Of a stretch of DNA of 64,000 nt, positions 45,794 through 54,526 are shown piece after piece. Location: NCBI GenBank assembly GCA_943787605.1, contig CALSNB010000001.1, positions 1,550,001-1,614,000 of the forward strand, given 5' to 3'. Source of the stretch: GCA-2697345 sp002697345. Lineage in GTDB: Bacteria > Pseudomonadota > Alphaproteobacteria > Rhodobacterales > Rhodobacteraceae. A program made the position numbers and the translations under genes. Numbering within the stretch: the first letter of the stretch is position 1; each line of letters opens with the position of its first letter. Under the pieces are notes generated by a model. That model was not told the DNA's origin. It made no database searches and saw only the letters and a list, made by a program, of their open reading frames with translations.

Positions 45794-45936
45794 TTAGCTA
45801 ACCTGCGCTTTAGGGTTGAAAAAGTTGCCAAAAAAGAACCCTTTCCTGAGGCGATGAGCAAGACACTAGGCAGCATGTAAAATAATTACCTAGCTTAGAA
45901 AATAGTCTAAGCCATAGCAATTACGATAGATAAAAT

Positions 45937-47377
45937 TTAGATATTATAAGTTTCACTAATAAACCTTGTTACTAAAAAAGCGTCTAAACCTTCAACACCC
46001 CCTTCAGAACCATAACCACTATGCTTTATTCCACCAAATGGTGTTTCGGGCGTACTTACAACACCTGAATTTATAGCTAATAGGCCAGATTCAATATCAG
46101 ACTTTAAAGTATTTACAATTTTAGAGTTATTAGTAAGTGCGTATGCCGCCAATCCAAAATCTAACCTATTTGCTCTAGCTATTACTTCGTCAACTGAATT
46201 AAAACTATCAATTGGAAGTATTGGACCAAAGGGCTCCTCATTCATTATTTTAGCTTCATCAGATACGTTACTTAAAACAGTAGGTGCATAAAAACTACCA
46301 TCTCTATTCAACCTGTGACCACCTGTATGTAGTTCTGCACCTGTTTTCAATTGCGTCGCTAACAAAGCTGTCAATTATCTCAATTCTTCTCTCAGCAACA
46401 AGTGGACCCATACTAATTCCTTCTTCAAGTCCATTTCCTACAGTAATTTTGTTTGTTTCAGTTAGGACAGCTTCTACGAACTGCTCCTTTACTGAATCTT
46501 GAACTAAGAACCTTGTTGGTGAGATACATACCTGCCCTGCATTCCTAAACTTACTCATTACAGATAATTTTGCCGCGGCGTTGATGTTAGTGTCCTCGAA
46601 CACCATCAAGGGGGAGTGCCCGCCTAACTCCATAGTGCACCTAATCATATTTTCAGCAGCTAATTTTTGTAAATGTTTGCCCACAGGGATACTACCAGTA
46701 AATGATAGTTTACGCGGGATACTTGATTGACATAAATGCTCAGAGACCTCGGAGGGGACGCCAAATACAATATTTAAAACACCAGGTGGTAAGCCTGCAT
46801 CAATAAGTGCTCTTCCGATAGCTATTGCAGTTCCAGGTGTTTCTTCACTGGGTTTGATTGTTATTGTACATCCTGCAGCTATAGCGCCCCCTACCTTTCG
46901 CACAACATTCATTACTGGGAAATTCCAAGCAACAAATGCAATTACTGGACCTATCGGCTCTTTAACTACTAATTGGGTTATACCAGGAGTTCTTGAGGGT
47001 ACTATTCTACCGTAAGCCCTTTTACCTTCTTCCCCATACCATCGAAGAACATCTAGCCCGAGTGCGAGTTCAATCTTAGCTTCAGGTAACGGCTTACCCA
47101 TTTCTTTAGTAAGGTTTTCTGCTACAACATCCGATCTACTTTCTAAAATTCGACAGGCTTTTTCTATAATTTTCTGTCTTTCCAAAGGAGTTACTTTTTT
47201 CCATACTTTAAAAGCTCTTGCATTTGATTCTAGTGCTTCATCGAGGTCGTTACTTGTTGCATGAGGTAATTGACCTAAAGTTTCATTGTTAGCAGGGTTT
47301 ATAACTGGCTCTGTTTTACTGGAAGAGCCTTGACGCCAATTTCCGTCAATCAGTAACTCAAGTTTTTCATATGACAT
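45937..47377 (-). CDS. NAD(P)-dependent aldehyde dehydrogenase (succinate-semialdehyde type), frameshifted
   Basis: The enzyme has about 478 residues when the frame is repaired. Cofactor and catalytic motifs are VAWNFPVMNVVRK, FTGSIPVG, the base in MELGGHSPL, and the nucleophile in RNAGQVCISPTR. The C-part has EEPFGPILPI and TPFGGIKHSGYG. It resembles succinate- and 2-oxoglutarate-semialdehyde dehydrogenases. An extra base around 46339-46347 shifts the frame between DSFVSDAIEN and GAELHTGGHR. ATG 47377 (MSYEKLEL) is the likely start. It is divergent from a DapA-like lyase, a pairing seen where the aldehyde is 2-oxoglutarate semialdehyde. Confidence 0.82.
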
Positions 47378-47566
47378 TTTTAAACCCCATTTTTGTATAT
47401 AAATAAATTTAGATCTTAGTAACATTTTTTGAGAACGATATTAAACAGTATAATTAAAAATATTTATTAATTTAGCTCAATGGTTATCAATACGTATGGA
47501 CGTTTCCTACTGAAATGCTGTAAATGACGTTGATTAATCTGAATCAGTAAAAGGGAAGACAAAACT

Positions 47567-48466
47567 ATGATAAAAGGTCTTATTGCCCCCATCCTTAGTC
47601 CGTTCGATGATAATCTGGATTTTAACCAAGAGCTTTATAACCAGCTAGCAAAGAAACTTCTTGAGACTGGTTGTTCAGGGTTGGCACCTTTTGGAACAAC
47701 TGGGGAGGCCTTGTCAGTTAGTAACTCTGAAAGAAAATCTGCACTTGAGGGCTTGGTGAAGTTTGGTATTGATCCGTTAAAGCTAATACCCGGTACTGGC
47801 TTATGTAACTTACCTGACACAATTGATCTTTGTAGGCATGCTCTAGGTCTTGGTTGTAAGGGGGTTATGACTCTTCCTCCGTTTTACTTTAAGGGTATGA
47901 GTGATGATGGCCTTCACGATTACTATGTCAAACTTATTGAAGGAATTAATGATACAAATTTAAAAATTTACCTTTATCATATCCCACAGGTTTCCGGTGT
48001 CGGGCTATCAATCGACTTAGTTCGAAATCTTCATACTGAGTTTCCTGATACTATCGTTGGTATTAAAGATAGTTCTGGGGACTGGGAAAATACAAAGGCA
48101 CTTCTAGGAATAAAGGGGTTAATTGTTTATCCTGGAGCAGAATTACCAGTAATTGATGCTATTCGTTTGGGTGCCCCTGGGTGTATTTCAGCGACGGCAA
48201 ACCTCAATGGCACTGATATTGCCGAAGTAATAGACTTATGTCATGAAGAAAAGTGGGAGGCAGCCGAGGCTAAACATGAGAAAGTGCGTGCTGTACGCCT
48301 AATGTTTCAGGATTACGCACCAATCCCAGCCCAAAAAGCTCTACTGGCTAAAGCTACTGGACATAGTGAGTGGGAGAATTTGAGACCACCTATGCAACCA
48401 ATGGCTACAGATAAGTTGGCTAAACTTACTGACAGTTTGGCTAAAGATTTTGATATGCATTTTTAG
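47567..48466 (+). CDS. DapA/N-acetylneuraminate-lyase family protein
   Basis: TIM-barrel class I aldolase family, 299 residues. FGTTGEALSVSNSER binds the keto acid, the catalytic Tyr is in YLYHIPQVSG, and the Schiff-base Lys is in VGIKDSSGDW. It may not be a true dihydrodipicolinate synthase; context with the divergent semialdehyde dehydrogenase fits lyases or deaminases such as those for ketodeoxy sugar acids or hydroxyproline-derived pyrroline. Sequence alone does not settle it. GGGAAG lies 9 bp before the ATG. Confidence 0.82.
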   Translation: MIKGLIAPILSPFDDNLDFNQELYNQLAKKLLETGCSGLAPFGTTGEALSVSNSERKSALEGLVKFGIDPLKLIPGTGLCNLPDTIDLCRHALGLGCKGVMTLPPFYFKGMSDDGLHDYYVKLIEGINDTNLKIYLYHIPQVSGVGLSIDLVRNLHTEFPDTIVGIKDSSGDWENTKALLGIKGLIVYPGAELPVIDAIRLGAPGCISATANLNGTDIAEVIDLCHEEKWEAAEAKHEKVRAVRLMFQDYAPIPAQKALLAKATGHSEWENLRPPMQPMATDKLAKLTDSLAKDFDMHF

Positions 48467-48487
48467 TAAAAAAATGTTAAGACTTAT

Positions 48488-48946
48488 TTAAATTATCAAA
48501 AGATTTAACCAATTTGCTTTTATTGCAGGTTTATCTGAATCTTTAATTTCAACCGTTATATCCCACTTTGTTAAAATTTGGTTTTCATTCCTGTATGTAA
48601 TTTCATTCAAAACAAATCTGCTTCGTATTTTTGCTCCAGCACGAACAGGAGCGATGAACCTAATTTTATCAAAACCATAGTTTATAAGTACGTTTACACC
48701 TTCAATCTTTGGTTGGGCATCACTTGCCATTTTTACTAGCATTGATAGTGTTAGGAAGCCGTGCGCTATAGTTCCACCGAAGGTTGTCTCGTTAACTGCT
48801 CTTTCTGGATCTACATGAATAAACTGTTCATCCTCAGTCAACTTTGCAAATCTGTCTATTCTATCTTGATCTAATATTATCCAAGAAGATATACCGAGCT
48901 CCCTACCAATAAGCTTTGTTAGTTCAGTTACATAATACTTTTTCAA
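48488..48946 (-). CDS. MaoC-like (R)-enoyl-CoA hydratase / dehydratase
   Basis: Hotdog-fold protein of 152 residues. The hydratase motif is FAKLTEDEQFIHVDPERA followed by GTIAHGFLTLSML, with the Asp/His pair of MaoC/PhaJ enzymes. It resembles the NodN subgroup. It should hydrate a trans-enoyl-CoA to the (R)-hydroxy form or do the reverse. It is the third gene of a tight ligase-SDR-MaoC operon, 2 bp after the SDR stop. Confidence 0.85.
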   Translation of the reverse strand: MKKYYVTELTKLIGRELGISSWIILDQDRIDRFAKLTEDEQFIHVDPERAVNETTFGGTIAHGFLTLSMLVKMASDAQPKIEGVNVLINYGFDKIRFIAPVRAGAKIRSRFVLNEITYRNENQILTKWDITVEIKDSDKPAIKANWLNLLII

Positions 48947-48948
48947 CG

Positions 48949-49764
48949 TTAATCTTCCTCGAAAATCCTAGACCCAGTTTCAACATTTATACCCCCACTT
49001 AAGGGTAAGATAGACCCGGTTACATAAGATCCTGCATTGCTTGTTAAAAATATTACAGTCCCGGCTATGTCGTTTTGACTACCTACGCGGCCAAGAGGCA
49101 CATTTTGTCCAACTTTTTGACGCTTTTCTGGATCAGCTGTCGCAAAAGCTGTCATATTGCTAACAAAAGGCCCTGGAGCTAAGGCATTTACCGTAATCTT
49201 TTTGGAAGCTAACTCTTTTGCCAAAACCTTTGTAATTTGATGAACAGCTGCTTTTGACGCTGAGTAACTATAGGCACCATCACCCATTGGTATCTCTCCC
49301 ATAACAGAGCCAACATTTATTACTCGGGCGGGGTCTTCATGTGTGGCTGACTTTTCTAGCAAGGGGATTAAAGATTGAGTTAAAGAGAAAAGCCCTGCAA
49401 CATTTAAAGACATTACTTTTTCCCAAGCATTATGAGGAAAACTTCCCAATGGGGCACCCCAGCTCCTACCAGCATTATTCATTAAAATATTCAACTGTCC
49501 GGTTCTAATTTTTATTTCTTTAACGACGGCTTCTACGCCAGCTTCTGAGGATAAATCTCCTTCAAAACCCTCAACGGTACCTTTATATCCTTTTTGATTT
49601 AATTCTTCTGCTACACTTGCGCATAATGAACCTTTCCGGCTAGCGATTAATACGCGAGCACCAGCCATGGCCATAGCTTCTGCCGCCATTCGTCCGATCC
49701 CAGTTGCCCCACCGCTGATAAATGCTATTTTTTTGTCTAAATTAAAGAGATCTTGGATATTCAT
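48949..49764 (-). CDS. Short-chain dehydrogenase/reductase
   Basis: Classical SDR of 271 residues: cofactor loop SGGATGIGRMAAEA, NNAGRSWG, catalytic Ser region NVGSVMGEIP and YSYSASKAAVHQ (Tyr-x-x-x-Lys), and PLGRVGSQNDIAGTVIFL near the end. The substrate is probably a hydroxy- or ketoacyl-CoA given the operon. Its ATG overlaps the ligase stop by 4 bp. Confidence 0.88.
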   Translation of the reverse strand: MNIQDLFNLDKKIAFISGGATGIGRMAAEAMAMAGARVLIASRKGSLCASVAEELNQKGYKGTVEGFEGDLSSEAGVEAVVKEIKIRTGQLNILMNNAGRSWGAPLGSFPHNAWEKVMSLNVAGLFSLTQSLIPLLEKSATHEDPARVINVGSVMGEIPMGDGAYSYSASKAAVHQITKVLAKELASKKITVNALAPGPFVSNMTAFATADPEKRQKVGQNVPLGRVGSQNDIAGTVIFLTSNAGSYVTGSILPLSGGINVETGSRIFEED

Positions 49765-51395
49765 TTTGTATCCTTAATTAAAAAGTGATTTTTGTACATA
49801 TTCCTGAGAGTAAGTTTTGAAACTTTTCCTGTGGCAGTTAGCGGTAAAATTTCAGTAAAAATGATATCATCAGGGATTTGCCATTTTGCAAAATGCTTGC
49901 TTAGCAAATTTTGAATAGAGTTTTTATCAGGTGTAATTCCGTTTGCGGGTATTACTATTAGTATGGGCCTTTCCCCCCATTTTGGGTGAGGGGCAGCTAT
50001 TGCTGTGCAGTTTGCAATGTGTGGGTGTGATATTGCTATATTTTCAATATCGAGAGAGCTTATCCATTCTCCACCTGACTTGATAAGATCTTTAGATCTA
50101 TCTACGATTGTTAAGAACCCATCACAATCTATTGTTGCTATATCCCCGGTTGAAAACCATCCATCTGTATCAAAAGCCTCTCTAGTTGCTTCTGCGTTAT
50201 TAAAGTAGCCAGCAGTAATGGCATGCCCGCGAACATATAAATCCCCCTGAGAAATTCCGTCGTGAGTTAGGATGGTTCCTTGGTCATTAACAATCTTTAA
50301 TTCTACTCCAAATAATCTTCTACCATGTTTAGCTTTAATATCTAATTTGTCTTGTAGGCTTATGTCTTTCAGTTTGTAAGGGATGTTTCCCTGCGTGCCA
50401 ACCGGACTCATTTCTGTCATGCCCCAAGCGTGACAAACGTTTATATTTAATTTTTCAAAATCTTCGATCATAGCTCTGGGAGCTGAGGCACCACCGATTA
50501 CAACATCACCAAAACCAACTGGAGGTCGTTGTTTTCTAGATATAGTTTGGAGCAGGTTTAACCAAACAGTCGGGACACCCCAGGCAGAATAAACCTTCTC
50601 TGTTTCCATCAAATTAAATAAGCTGTCACCATCTAACTTTGGCCCAGGAAAAACTAACCCTGCTCCTGTTAATGGGGCTGCATATGGCAATCCCCAAGCA
50701 TTAACATGAAAAAGTGGCACAACAGGTAATATTTTTTTACCTTCTTTTAGCGCATTGGGTAAAGAAATTGCGAGCATCATTGCGTGCAAAACTGTTGATC
50801 GGTGACTATAAAGAGTTCCTTTTGGCTCACCAGTGGTGCCAGAGGTGTAGCAAAGGGAGGCTGCTGTATCCTCGTTAAAGTCTGGCCAGTTAATTTTTTG
50901 AGGTTTGTCTTTTAACAGCTCTTCGTAGCACATGCTTTTTAGACTAGTTTTAGGCATGTGTTTTTTATCAGTTAGGATTATAATTTTCATTTCTAGGGGT
51001 AATCTGTCTTTTACTGCTTCAAGTATTGGTACGAATGTCAAATCAACAAACAGTAGGAGATCTTCTGCGTGATTTACTATATATGTGAGTTGGTCTGAGG
51101 ATAGCCTTGGGTTTATTGTATGACAAACAGCCCCTATCCCGGAAATTGCATAATACAATTCTAAGTGACGGTAGCCATTCCAGGCTAACGTAGCAATACG
51201 GTCTCCTGGTTTAACGCCTATTGAGATTAGGCCATGGGCTAGCTGTGCCATTCGCTTTGATATATCTAGATAGTTAGTACGATGGATGTCACCCTCACTT
51301 CTAACAGAAACAATTTCTGCACTTGGATATGCTTCGGCTGCATATGTTATTATGTCAGAAATTTTTAATGGGCGATTCATCATTAAACCTTGCAT
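49761..51395 (-). CDS. AMP-forming acyl-CoA synthetase (DmdB-like / fatty-acyl-CoA ligase)
   Basis: ANL-superfamily ligase of 544 residues: P-loop LCYTSGTTGEPKGTLYSH, ATP motif HAWGMTEMSPVGTQG, GWFSTGDIATID, and the C-terminal lysine in LPLTATGKVSKLTLR. The N-terminus MQGLMMNRPLKISDII is like the ligases that activate methylmercaptopropionate (DmdB) and related medium-chain acids, so 51395 is the right start; AAGGAGG lies about 11 bp upstream. dmdA, dmdC and dmdD are not here, so a DMSP role is only a possibility. First gene of the operon. Confidence 0.85.
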   Translation of the reverse strand: MQGLMMNRPLKISDIITYAAEAYPSAEIVSVRSEGDIHRTNYLDISKRMAQLAHGLISIGVKPGDRIATLAWNGYRHLELYYAISGIGAVCHTINPRLSSDQLTYIVNHAEDLLLFVDLTFVPILEAVKDRLPLEMKIIILTDKKHMPKTSLKSMCYEELLKDKPQKINWPDFNEDTAASLCYTSGTTGEPKGTLYSHRSTVLHAMMLAISLPNALKEGKKILPVVPLFHVNAWGLPYAAPLTGAGLVFPGPKLDGDSLFNLMETEKVYSAWGVPTVWLNLLQTISRKQRPPVGFGDVVIGGASAPRAMIEDFEKLNINVCHAWGMTEMSPVGTQGNIPYKLKDISLQDKLDIKAKHGRRLFGVELKIVNDQGTILTHDGISQGDLYVRGHAITAGYFNNAEATREAFDTDGWFSTGDIATIDCDGFLTIVDRSKDLIKSGGEWISSLDIENIAISHPHIANCTAIAAPHPKWGERPILIVIPANGITPDKNSIQNLLSKHFAKWQIPDDIIFTEILPLTATGKVSKLTLRNMYKNHFLIKDTK

Positions 51396-51552
51396 GATTC
51401 AGGCTCCCTCCTTAGTAGGTTAAACAATTGATAATGCAGTTTTACTCTTTGTAAACAATAGAAAAAAGTCTATTTTTTATTAATAGATTGCACTATAGAT
51501 TACTTTTAAAGGAAAACATTACTATTAGTCAGTTACTGGAGAGAATTTTTAA

Positions 51553-52050
51553 ATGCTTATTGAAGATAAAATCGTAAGAGATTTCGTAAAAAATGAAATT
51601 AGTTTTGTTACAACGGTGCCTTGTAAGCAGTTAGCAGGAGTAATCGAAAAAATTGAAGATTCTAAAGATATTTATCATATTCCCTCTAATAAAGAAGACG
51701 AAGGAATGGGTCTTTGTGCTGGTGCTTACTTGGGTGGGAAAAGGCCTGCGATAATTATGCAAAATACGGCGATTGGAGTTACAATTAATACGTTGGTAAC
51801 TCTGACGCAATTTTATCGTATGCCGTTACCTATGCTCATAAGTTACCGAGGTGAGCTTGGAGAACCCGTAGCATGTCAAGTTGAAATGGCTGTTCACACT
51901 AAAGCGCTTCTAAATCAATTAAATATTCCTACGTATCATTTTCATAAAGAGGGTGATGTGGAGGAGTTAGACAAAATTCTTCAATATACTTTTATGTGTA
52001 ATAAGCCAGTAGCAATTTTAACTGATGCTACATTTTGGAAAGGTTACTAA
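51553..52050 (+). CDS. comD: Sulfopyruvate decarboxylase alpha subunit (ComD-like)
   Basis: 165-residue TPP-enzyme pyrimidine domain. TVPCKQLAGVIE, HIPSNKEDEGMGLCAGAYLGG (with the Glu that activates TPP), NTAIGVTINTL and LPMLISYRGELGEP resemble ComD and the N-terminal half of phosphonopyruvate decarboxylase. With the beta subunit it should turn 3-sulfopyruvate into sulfoacetaldehyde. A GGAGAG site precedes ATG 51553. The phosphonopyruvate alternative is less likely because those enzymes are usually one chain. Confidence 0.78.
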   Translation: MLIEDKIVRDFVKNEISFVTTVPCKQLAGVIEKIEDSKDIYHIPSNKEDEGMGLCAGAYLGGKRPAIIMQNTAIGVTINTLVTLTQFYRMPLPMLISYRGELGEPVACQVEMAVHTKALLNQLNIPTYHFHKEGDVEELDKILQYTFMCNKPVAILTDATFWKGY

Positions 52051-52051
52051 G

Positions 52052-52615
52052 ATGATAAGATCAGAAATATTAAAAGAGTTAAAACCTTTGCTTTCAGATC
52101 AATTAGTTGTTTGTAATATAGGTCTTCCTAGTCAAGAATTACATATGATCGATGACCAGCCAACCAATTTTTATATGTTGGGAACTATGGGCTTGGCATC
52201 CTCCATTGGTTTAGGTTTGGCTTTATCCCAAAAAGAAAAAGTTATTGCTATTGATGGGGATGGATCGGTGTTAACTAATTTAGGGACATTACCAACAATT
52301 GCGAATAATGTTGCAGATAATTTTATTCTATTAATTATAGATAATGGTAGTTATGGCTCTACCGGAGATCAACCAACATATGCTGGAAAGAAGACCTCTT
52401 TAACTGATGTAGCAAAAGCGTGCGGATGCGAAAATGTAGTTGAATGTAGAGCTGAAAATACGCTTGATGTGATGAAAAAAGCTTTAGAGGGAAATCAAAT
52501 GACAATAATCGTTTGCAAGTGTGAGTCAGGGAATGTGAAGGTTCCAGTTATTACAATGGATCCTGTTGTAATTAGAGATCGTTTTATGAAAGAAGTTATT
52601 TCTAAGAATACCTAA
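52052..52615 (+). CDS. comE: Sulfopyruvate decarboxylase beta subunit (ComE-like)
   Basis: The TPP-pyrophosphate domain, 187 residues. The motif IDGDGSVLTNLGTLPTIAN binds Mg and TPP, FYMLGTMGLASSIGLGLAL precedes it, and LLIIDNGSYGSTGDQPT follows. ATG 52052 lies 1 bp after the comD stop, so the two are surely co-expressed; a longer frame opening at 52025 is less likely. No xsc, pta or sulfolactate dehydrogenase is nearby. It ends 35 bp before tRNA-Arg. Confidence 0.8.
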   Translation: MIRSEILKELKPLLSDQLVVCNIGLPSQELHMIDDQPTNFYMLGTMGLASSIGLGLALSQKEKVIAIDGDGSVLTNLGTLPTIANNVADNFILLIIDNGSYGSTGDQPTYAGKKTSLTDVAKACGCENVVECRAENTLDVMKKALEGNQMTIIVCKCESGNVKVPVITMDPVVIRDRFMKEVISKNT

Positions 52616-52649
52616 GATTAAGAGGCTAGTTTATAAAGTAAGTTTTTTT

Positions 52650-52726
52650 GGTCCCGTGGCTCAACTGGATAGAGCAATCCCCTCCTAAGGGATAGGTTAG
52701 TGGTTCGAGTCCACTCGGGATCACCA
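52650..52726 (+). tRNA. tRNA-Arg (CCU)
   Basis: A 77-nt cloverleaf with encoded CCA. The acceptor pairs GGTCCCG with CGGGATC (one G-T). The anticodon stem ATCCC/GGGAT encloses CTCCTAA (anticodon CCT). The T-arm is GTGGTTCGAGTCCAC. Its 3' half is repeated at 54527, marking it as an integration site. Confidence 0.97.
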
Positions 52727-52889
52727 AAAAACTCTTTAAAAACAATAACTTAAGAGTTTTACATTTTTAGAAAAACTCCAAAAACACACCCCAAAAAAGT
52801 ATTCACAAAACATTCACAGTGATTTTATTAAAACTGTGTCCTTACTAATCAACTCTTTGTAAGATTTCTTATAGGAAACTTTAAGGACG
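52681..52889 (+). repeat. Direct repeat, left copy (tRNA-Arg 3' half plus 163 bp downstream)
   Basis: From the anticodon loop through the tRNA 3' end and on to 52889, this matches 54527-54733 with few differences and one 2-bp gap. It includes paired ATTCACA words (ATTCACAAAACATTCACAG), which look like integrase arm-type sites. The rest of the gap up to 53067 shows no gene or RNA. Confidence 0.92.
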
Positions 52890-53070
52890 TCAGAGTGCCG
52901 TGAGTATGGTGGGCCTGTACTTACACGCAATTGGACAGATTTACCGTGCAACCTTCAATTTTTTTATTTTGGCTAAAGACATACCAGCTTACTTCCTCTA
53001 GTATCCCTGGTAATATATTCGAAAGAATTAATTTCTGATTGTTTGGTGAAAGTATTAAGTTTGAGGTGTG

Positions 53071-53796
53071 ATGGTGGTGAAAGTTCGAATTGTTTTACAC
53101 TTTGGATTTCATAAAACTGGAACAACGAGTCTACAACATTTTTTGATGGAAAATCGTAACGTGCTGACCTCCTATGCAACGTTCTATTTTCAAGAAGATT
53201 TGCCTCAAGTAGCAGCTCTGGCTCGAAAATATAGCAAAATGCCCTTTTTCTGGAATCGAAAAAAATATAGAAAAGAGCTTCGAAAGTTTTTATCGGGAAT
53301 CGAGGATACTCAGACAATTGTAGTTTCTTGCGAAGCGCTTGGTGGTGTAATGCCAGGATACAACACGTTTCCCTCAAAAAGGGTCGTTTCCTATATTCCA
53401 ACAGCTCGCAAACTGATGGAAGATTTCTACGAGGCTTTGCAAGAGAAGTTCGGAGATACCGTCGATGTTTGCTTTCTTTTTACCACCCGTAATTCGGATA
53501 CTTGGATCAAAAGTGTTCACGGACATATCTGCCGTACAAAGAATTCCAATGAGAAACTCACTGATTTCATCAAGTCATTCTCGCAGTTGCCCAACCTAAA
53601 GCATGATGCTGAATTGATAACTTCTGGTATGCCACAAGTAACAGTAATGATTGCCCCGTTGGAAATTTATACCAAGAAAGCGTTTGGACCGGCAACAGTG
53701 GTTCTCGAACTTCTAAATATTCCAGCAGGCACCTTACAAAAGTTGAAGAAAACGGAACCGAAAAATGTCGGGATATTTCAAAAAGTAGAAAACTGA
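53071..53796 (+). CDS. Sulfotransferase-like protein, probably 3'-truncated
   Basis: About 241 residues. The N-terminal PAPS-binding loop is HFGFHKTGTTSLQHFL, and CFLFTTRNSDTWIKSVHGH resembles the 3'-phosphate-binding region. ATG 53071 has GAGG 4 bp upstream. The end (PKNVGIFQKVEN) stops where relatives usually continue, and a convergent frame crosses it, so the 3' end may be cut by a rearrangement near 53800. Base composition looks richer in G and C than its surroundings. It is the main gene of the tRNA-Arg mini-island. Confidence 0.65.
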   Translation: MVVKVRIVLHFGFHKTGTTSLQHFLMENRNVLTSYATFYFQEDLPQVAALARKYSKMPFFWNRKKYRKELRKFLSGIEDTQTIVVSCEALGGVMPGYNTFPSKRVVSYIPTARKLMEDFYEALQEKFGDTVDVCFLFTTRNSDTWIKSVHGHICRTKNSNEKLTDFIKSFSQLPNLKHDAELITSGMPQVTVMIAPLEIYTKKAFGPATVVLELLNIPAGTLQKLKKTEPKNVGIFQKVEN

Positions 53797-54367
53797 ATTC
53801 GACTACATCGTCAGACCTTGTAAGAGTTTCACCACCACTTACTCTGTCACATTTTTGAACTAAATTTCTAAGACTAATACTTATCTCATAATTCCCTAAG
53901 GAATGATAAAATGATTTGATCTGATGATTAGTTCTCTGAACGTATTGGTATTTTCTATCGTTGTTATGAAAATCATTTACTAAACAATAACTATCGTACG
54001 TTTGATTTCCAAAATCAGTTTCAGTAAATTTACTCTCGTATATTCTACCATATTCCTCACCATAAACTTGTTTCTCGATTGTTATGTTTTGAAATGGAAG
54101 GGTAGTTGGGGGTGCTATGAGTGAAATACATTCATACATTCCTTTATCAAATGTAGTTAAACTCCATTCATCAATTATCTTAACATTTGTATGAGAGTAA
54201 AAAGTAAAATCTCCGTCAAATTTACCATTACTGACTACGAACCTTCTACCACTTAATTCTCCAACCAAACAAAAGTCATTATAATGTTTTTCCATACCAA
54301 CGACTGTTGATACTGTCGTTTGAACAACTAAAAATAATATGAAAAATACCTTGACAAATTTTAACAT
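53570..54367 (-). CDS. Secreted protein of unknown function, chimeric C-terminus
   Basis: No family recognised. The signal peptide is MLKFVKVFFILFLVVQTTVSTVVG. The next ~165 residues are polar with Cys at intervals (FCLVGEL, MYECISLI, SYCLVND, VQKCDRVSGG). The frame continues 227 bp into the antisense of the sulfotransferase, where it is probably only read-through; the genuine part is about 53800-54367. It lies inside the tRNA-Arg repeats. It is predicted to be periplasmic or extracellular. Confidence 0.5.
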   Translation of the reverse strand: MLKFVKVFFILFLVVQTTVSTVVGMEKHYNDFCLVGELSGRRFVVSNGKFDGDFTFYSHTNVKIIDEWSLTTFDKGMYECISLIAPPTTLPFQNITIEKQVYGEEYGRIYESKFTETDFGNQTYDSYCLVNDFHNNDRKYQYVQRTNHQIKSFYHSLGNYEISISLRNLVQKCDRVSGGETLTRSDDVVEFSFLLFEISRHFSVPFSSTFVRCLLEYLEVREPLLPVQTLSWYKFPTGQSLLLLVAYQKLSIQHHALGWATARMT

Positions 54368-54526
54368 TTCAAATCCAATAACCTATTGATTTAATGAGAT
54401 AATTTTACACTTTTAGGACAGAAACTGACACAAGAGTATGGACAAAAACATTGACAAAACGTTGACAGTGATTTTTATGATACAGTTAAGTCATTGATTT
54501 CATTGAATAATAACACCGACCATTGT

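Noticed and set aside
45810..45860. AGGGTT/AACCCT hairpin as a terminator after the TPR-sulfotransferase
   Set aside because: Six base pairs with a loop of about 30 nt and only TTTCC after it; too weak to call.
52973..53401. 142-residue open frame on the minus strand
   Set aside because: It lies antisense to the sulfotransferase P-loop region, has no ribosome site, and its composition is that of a shadow frame.
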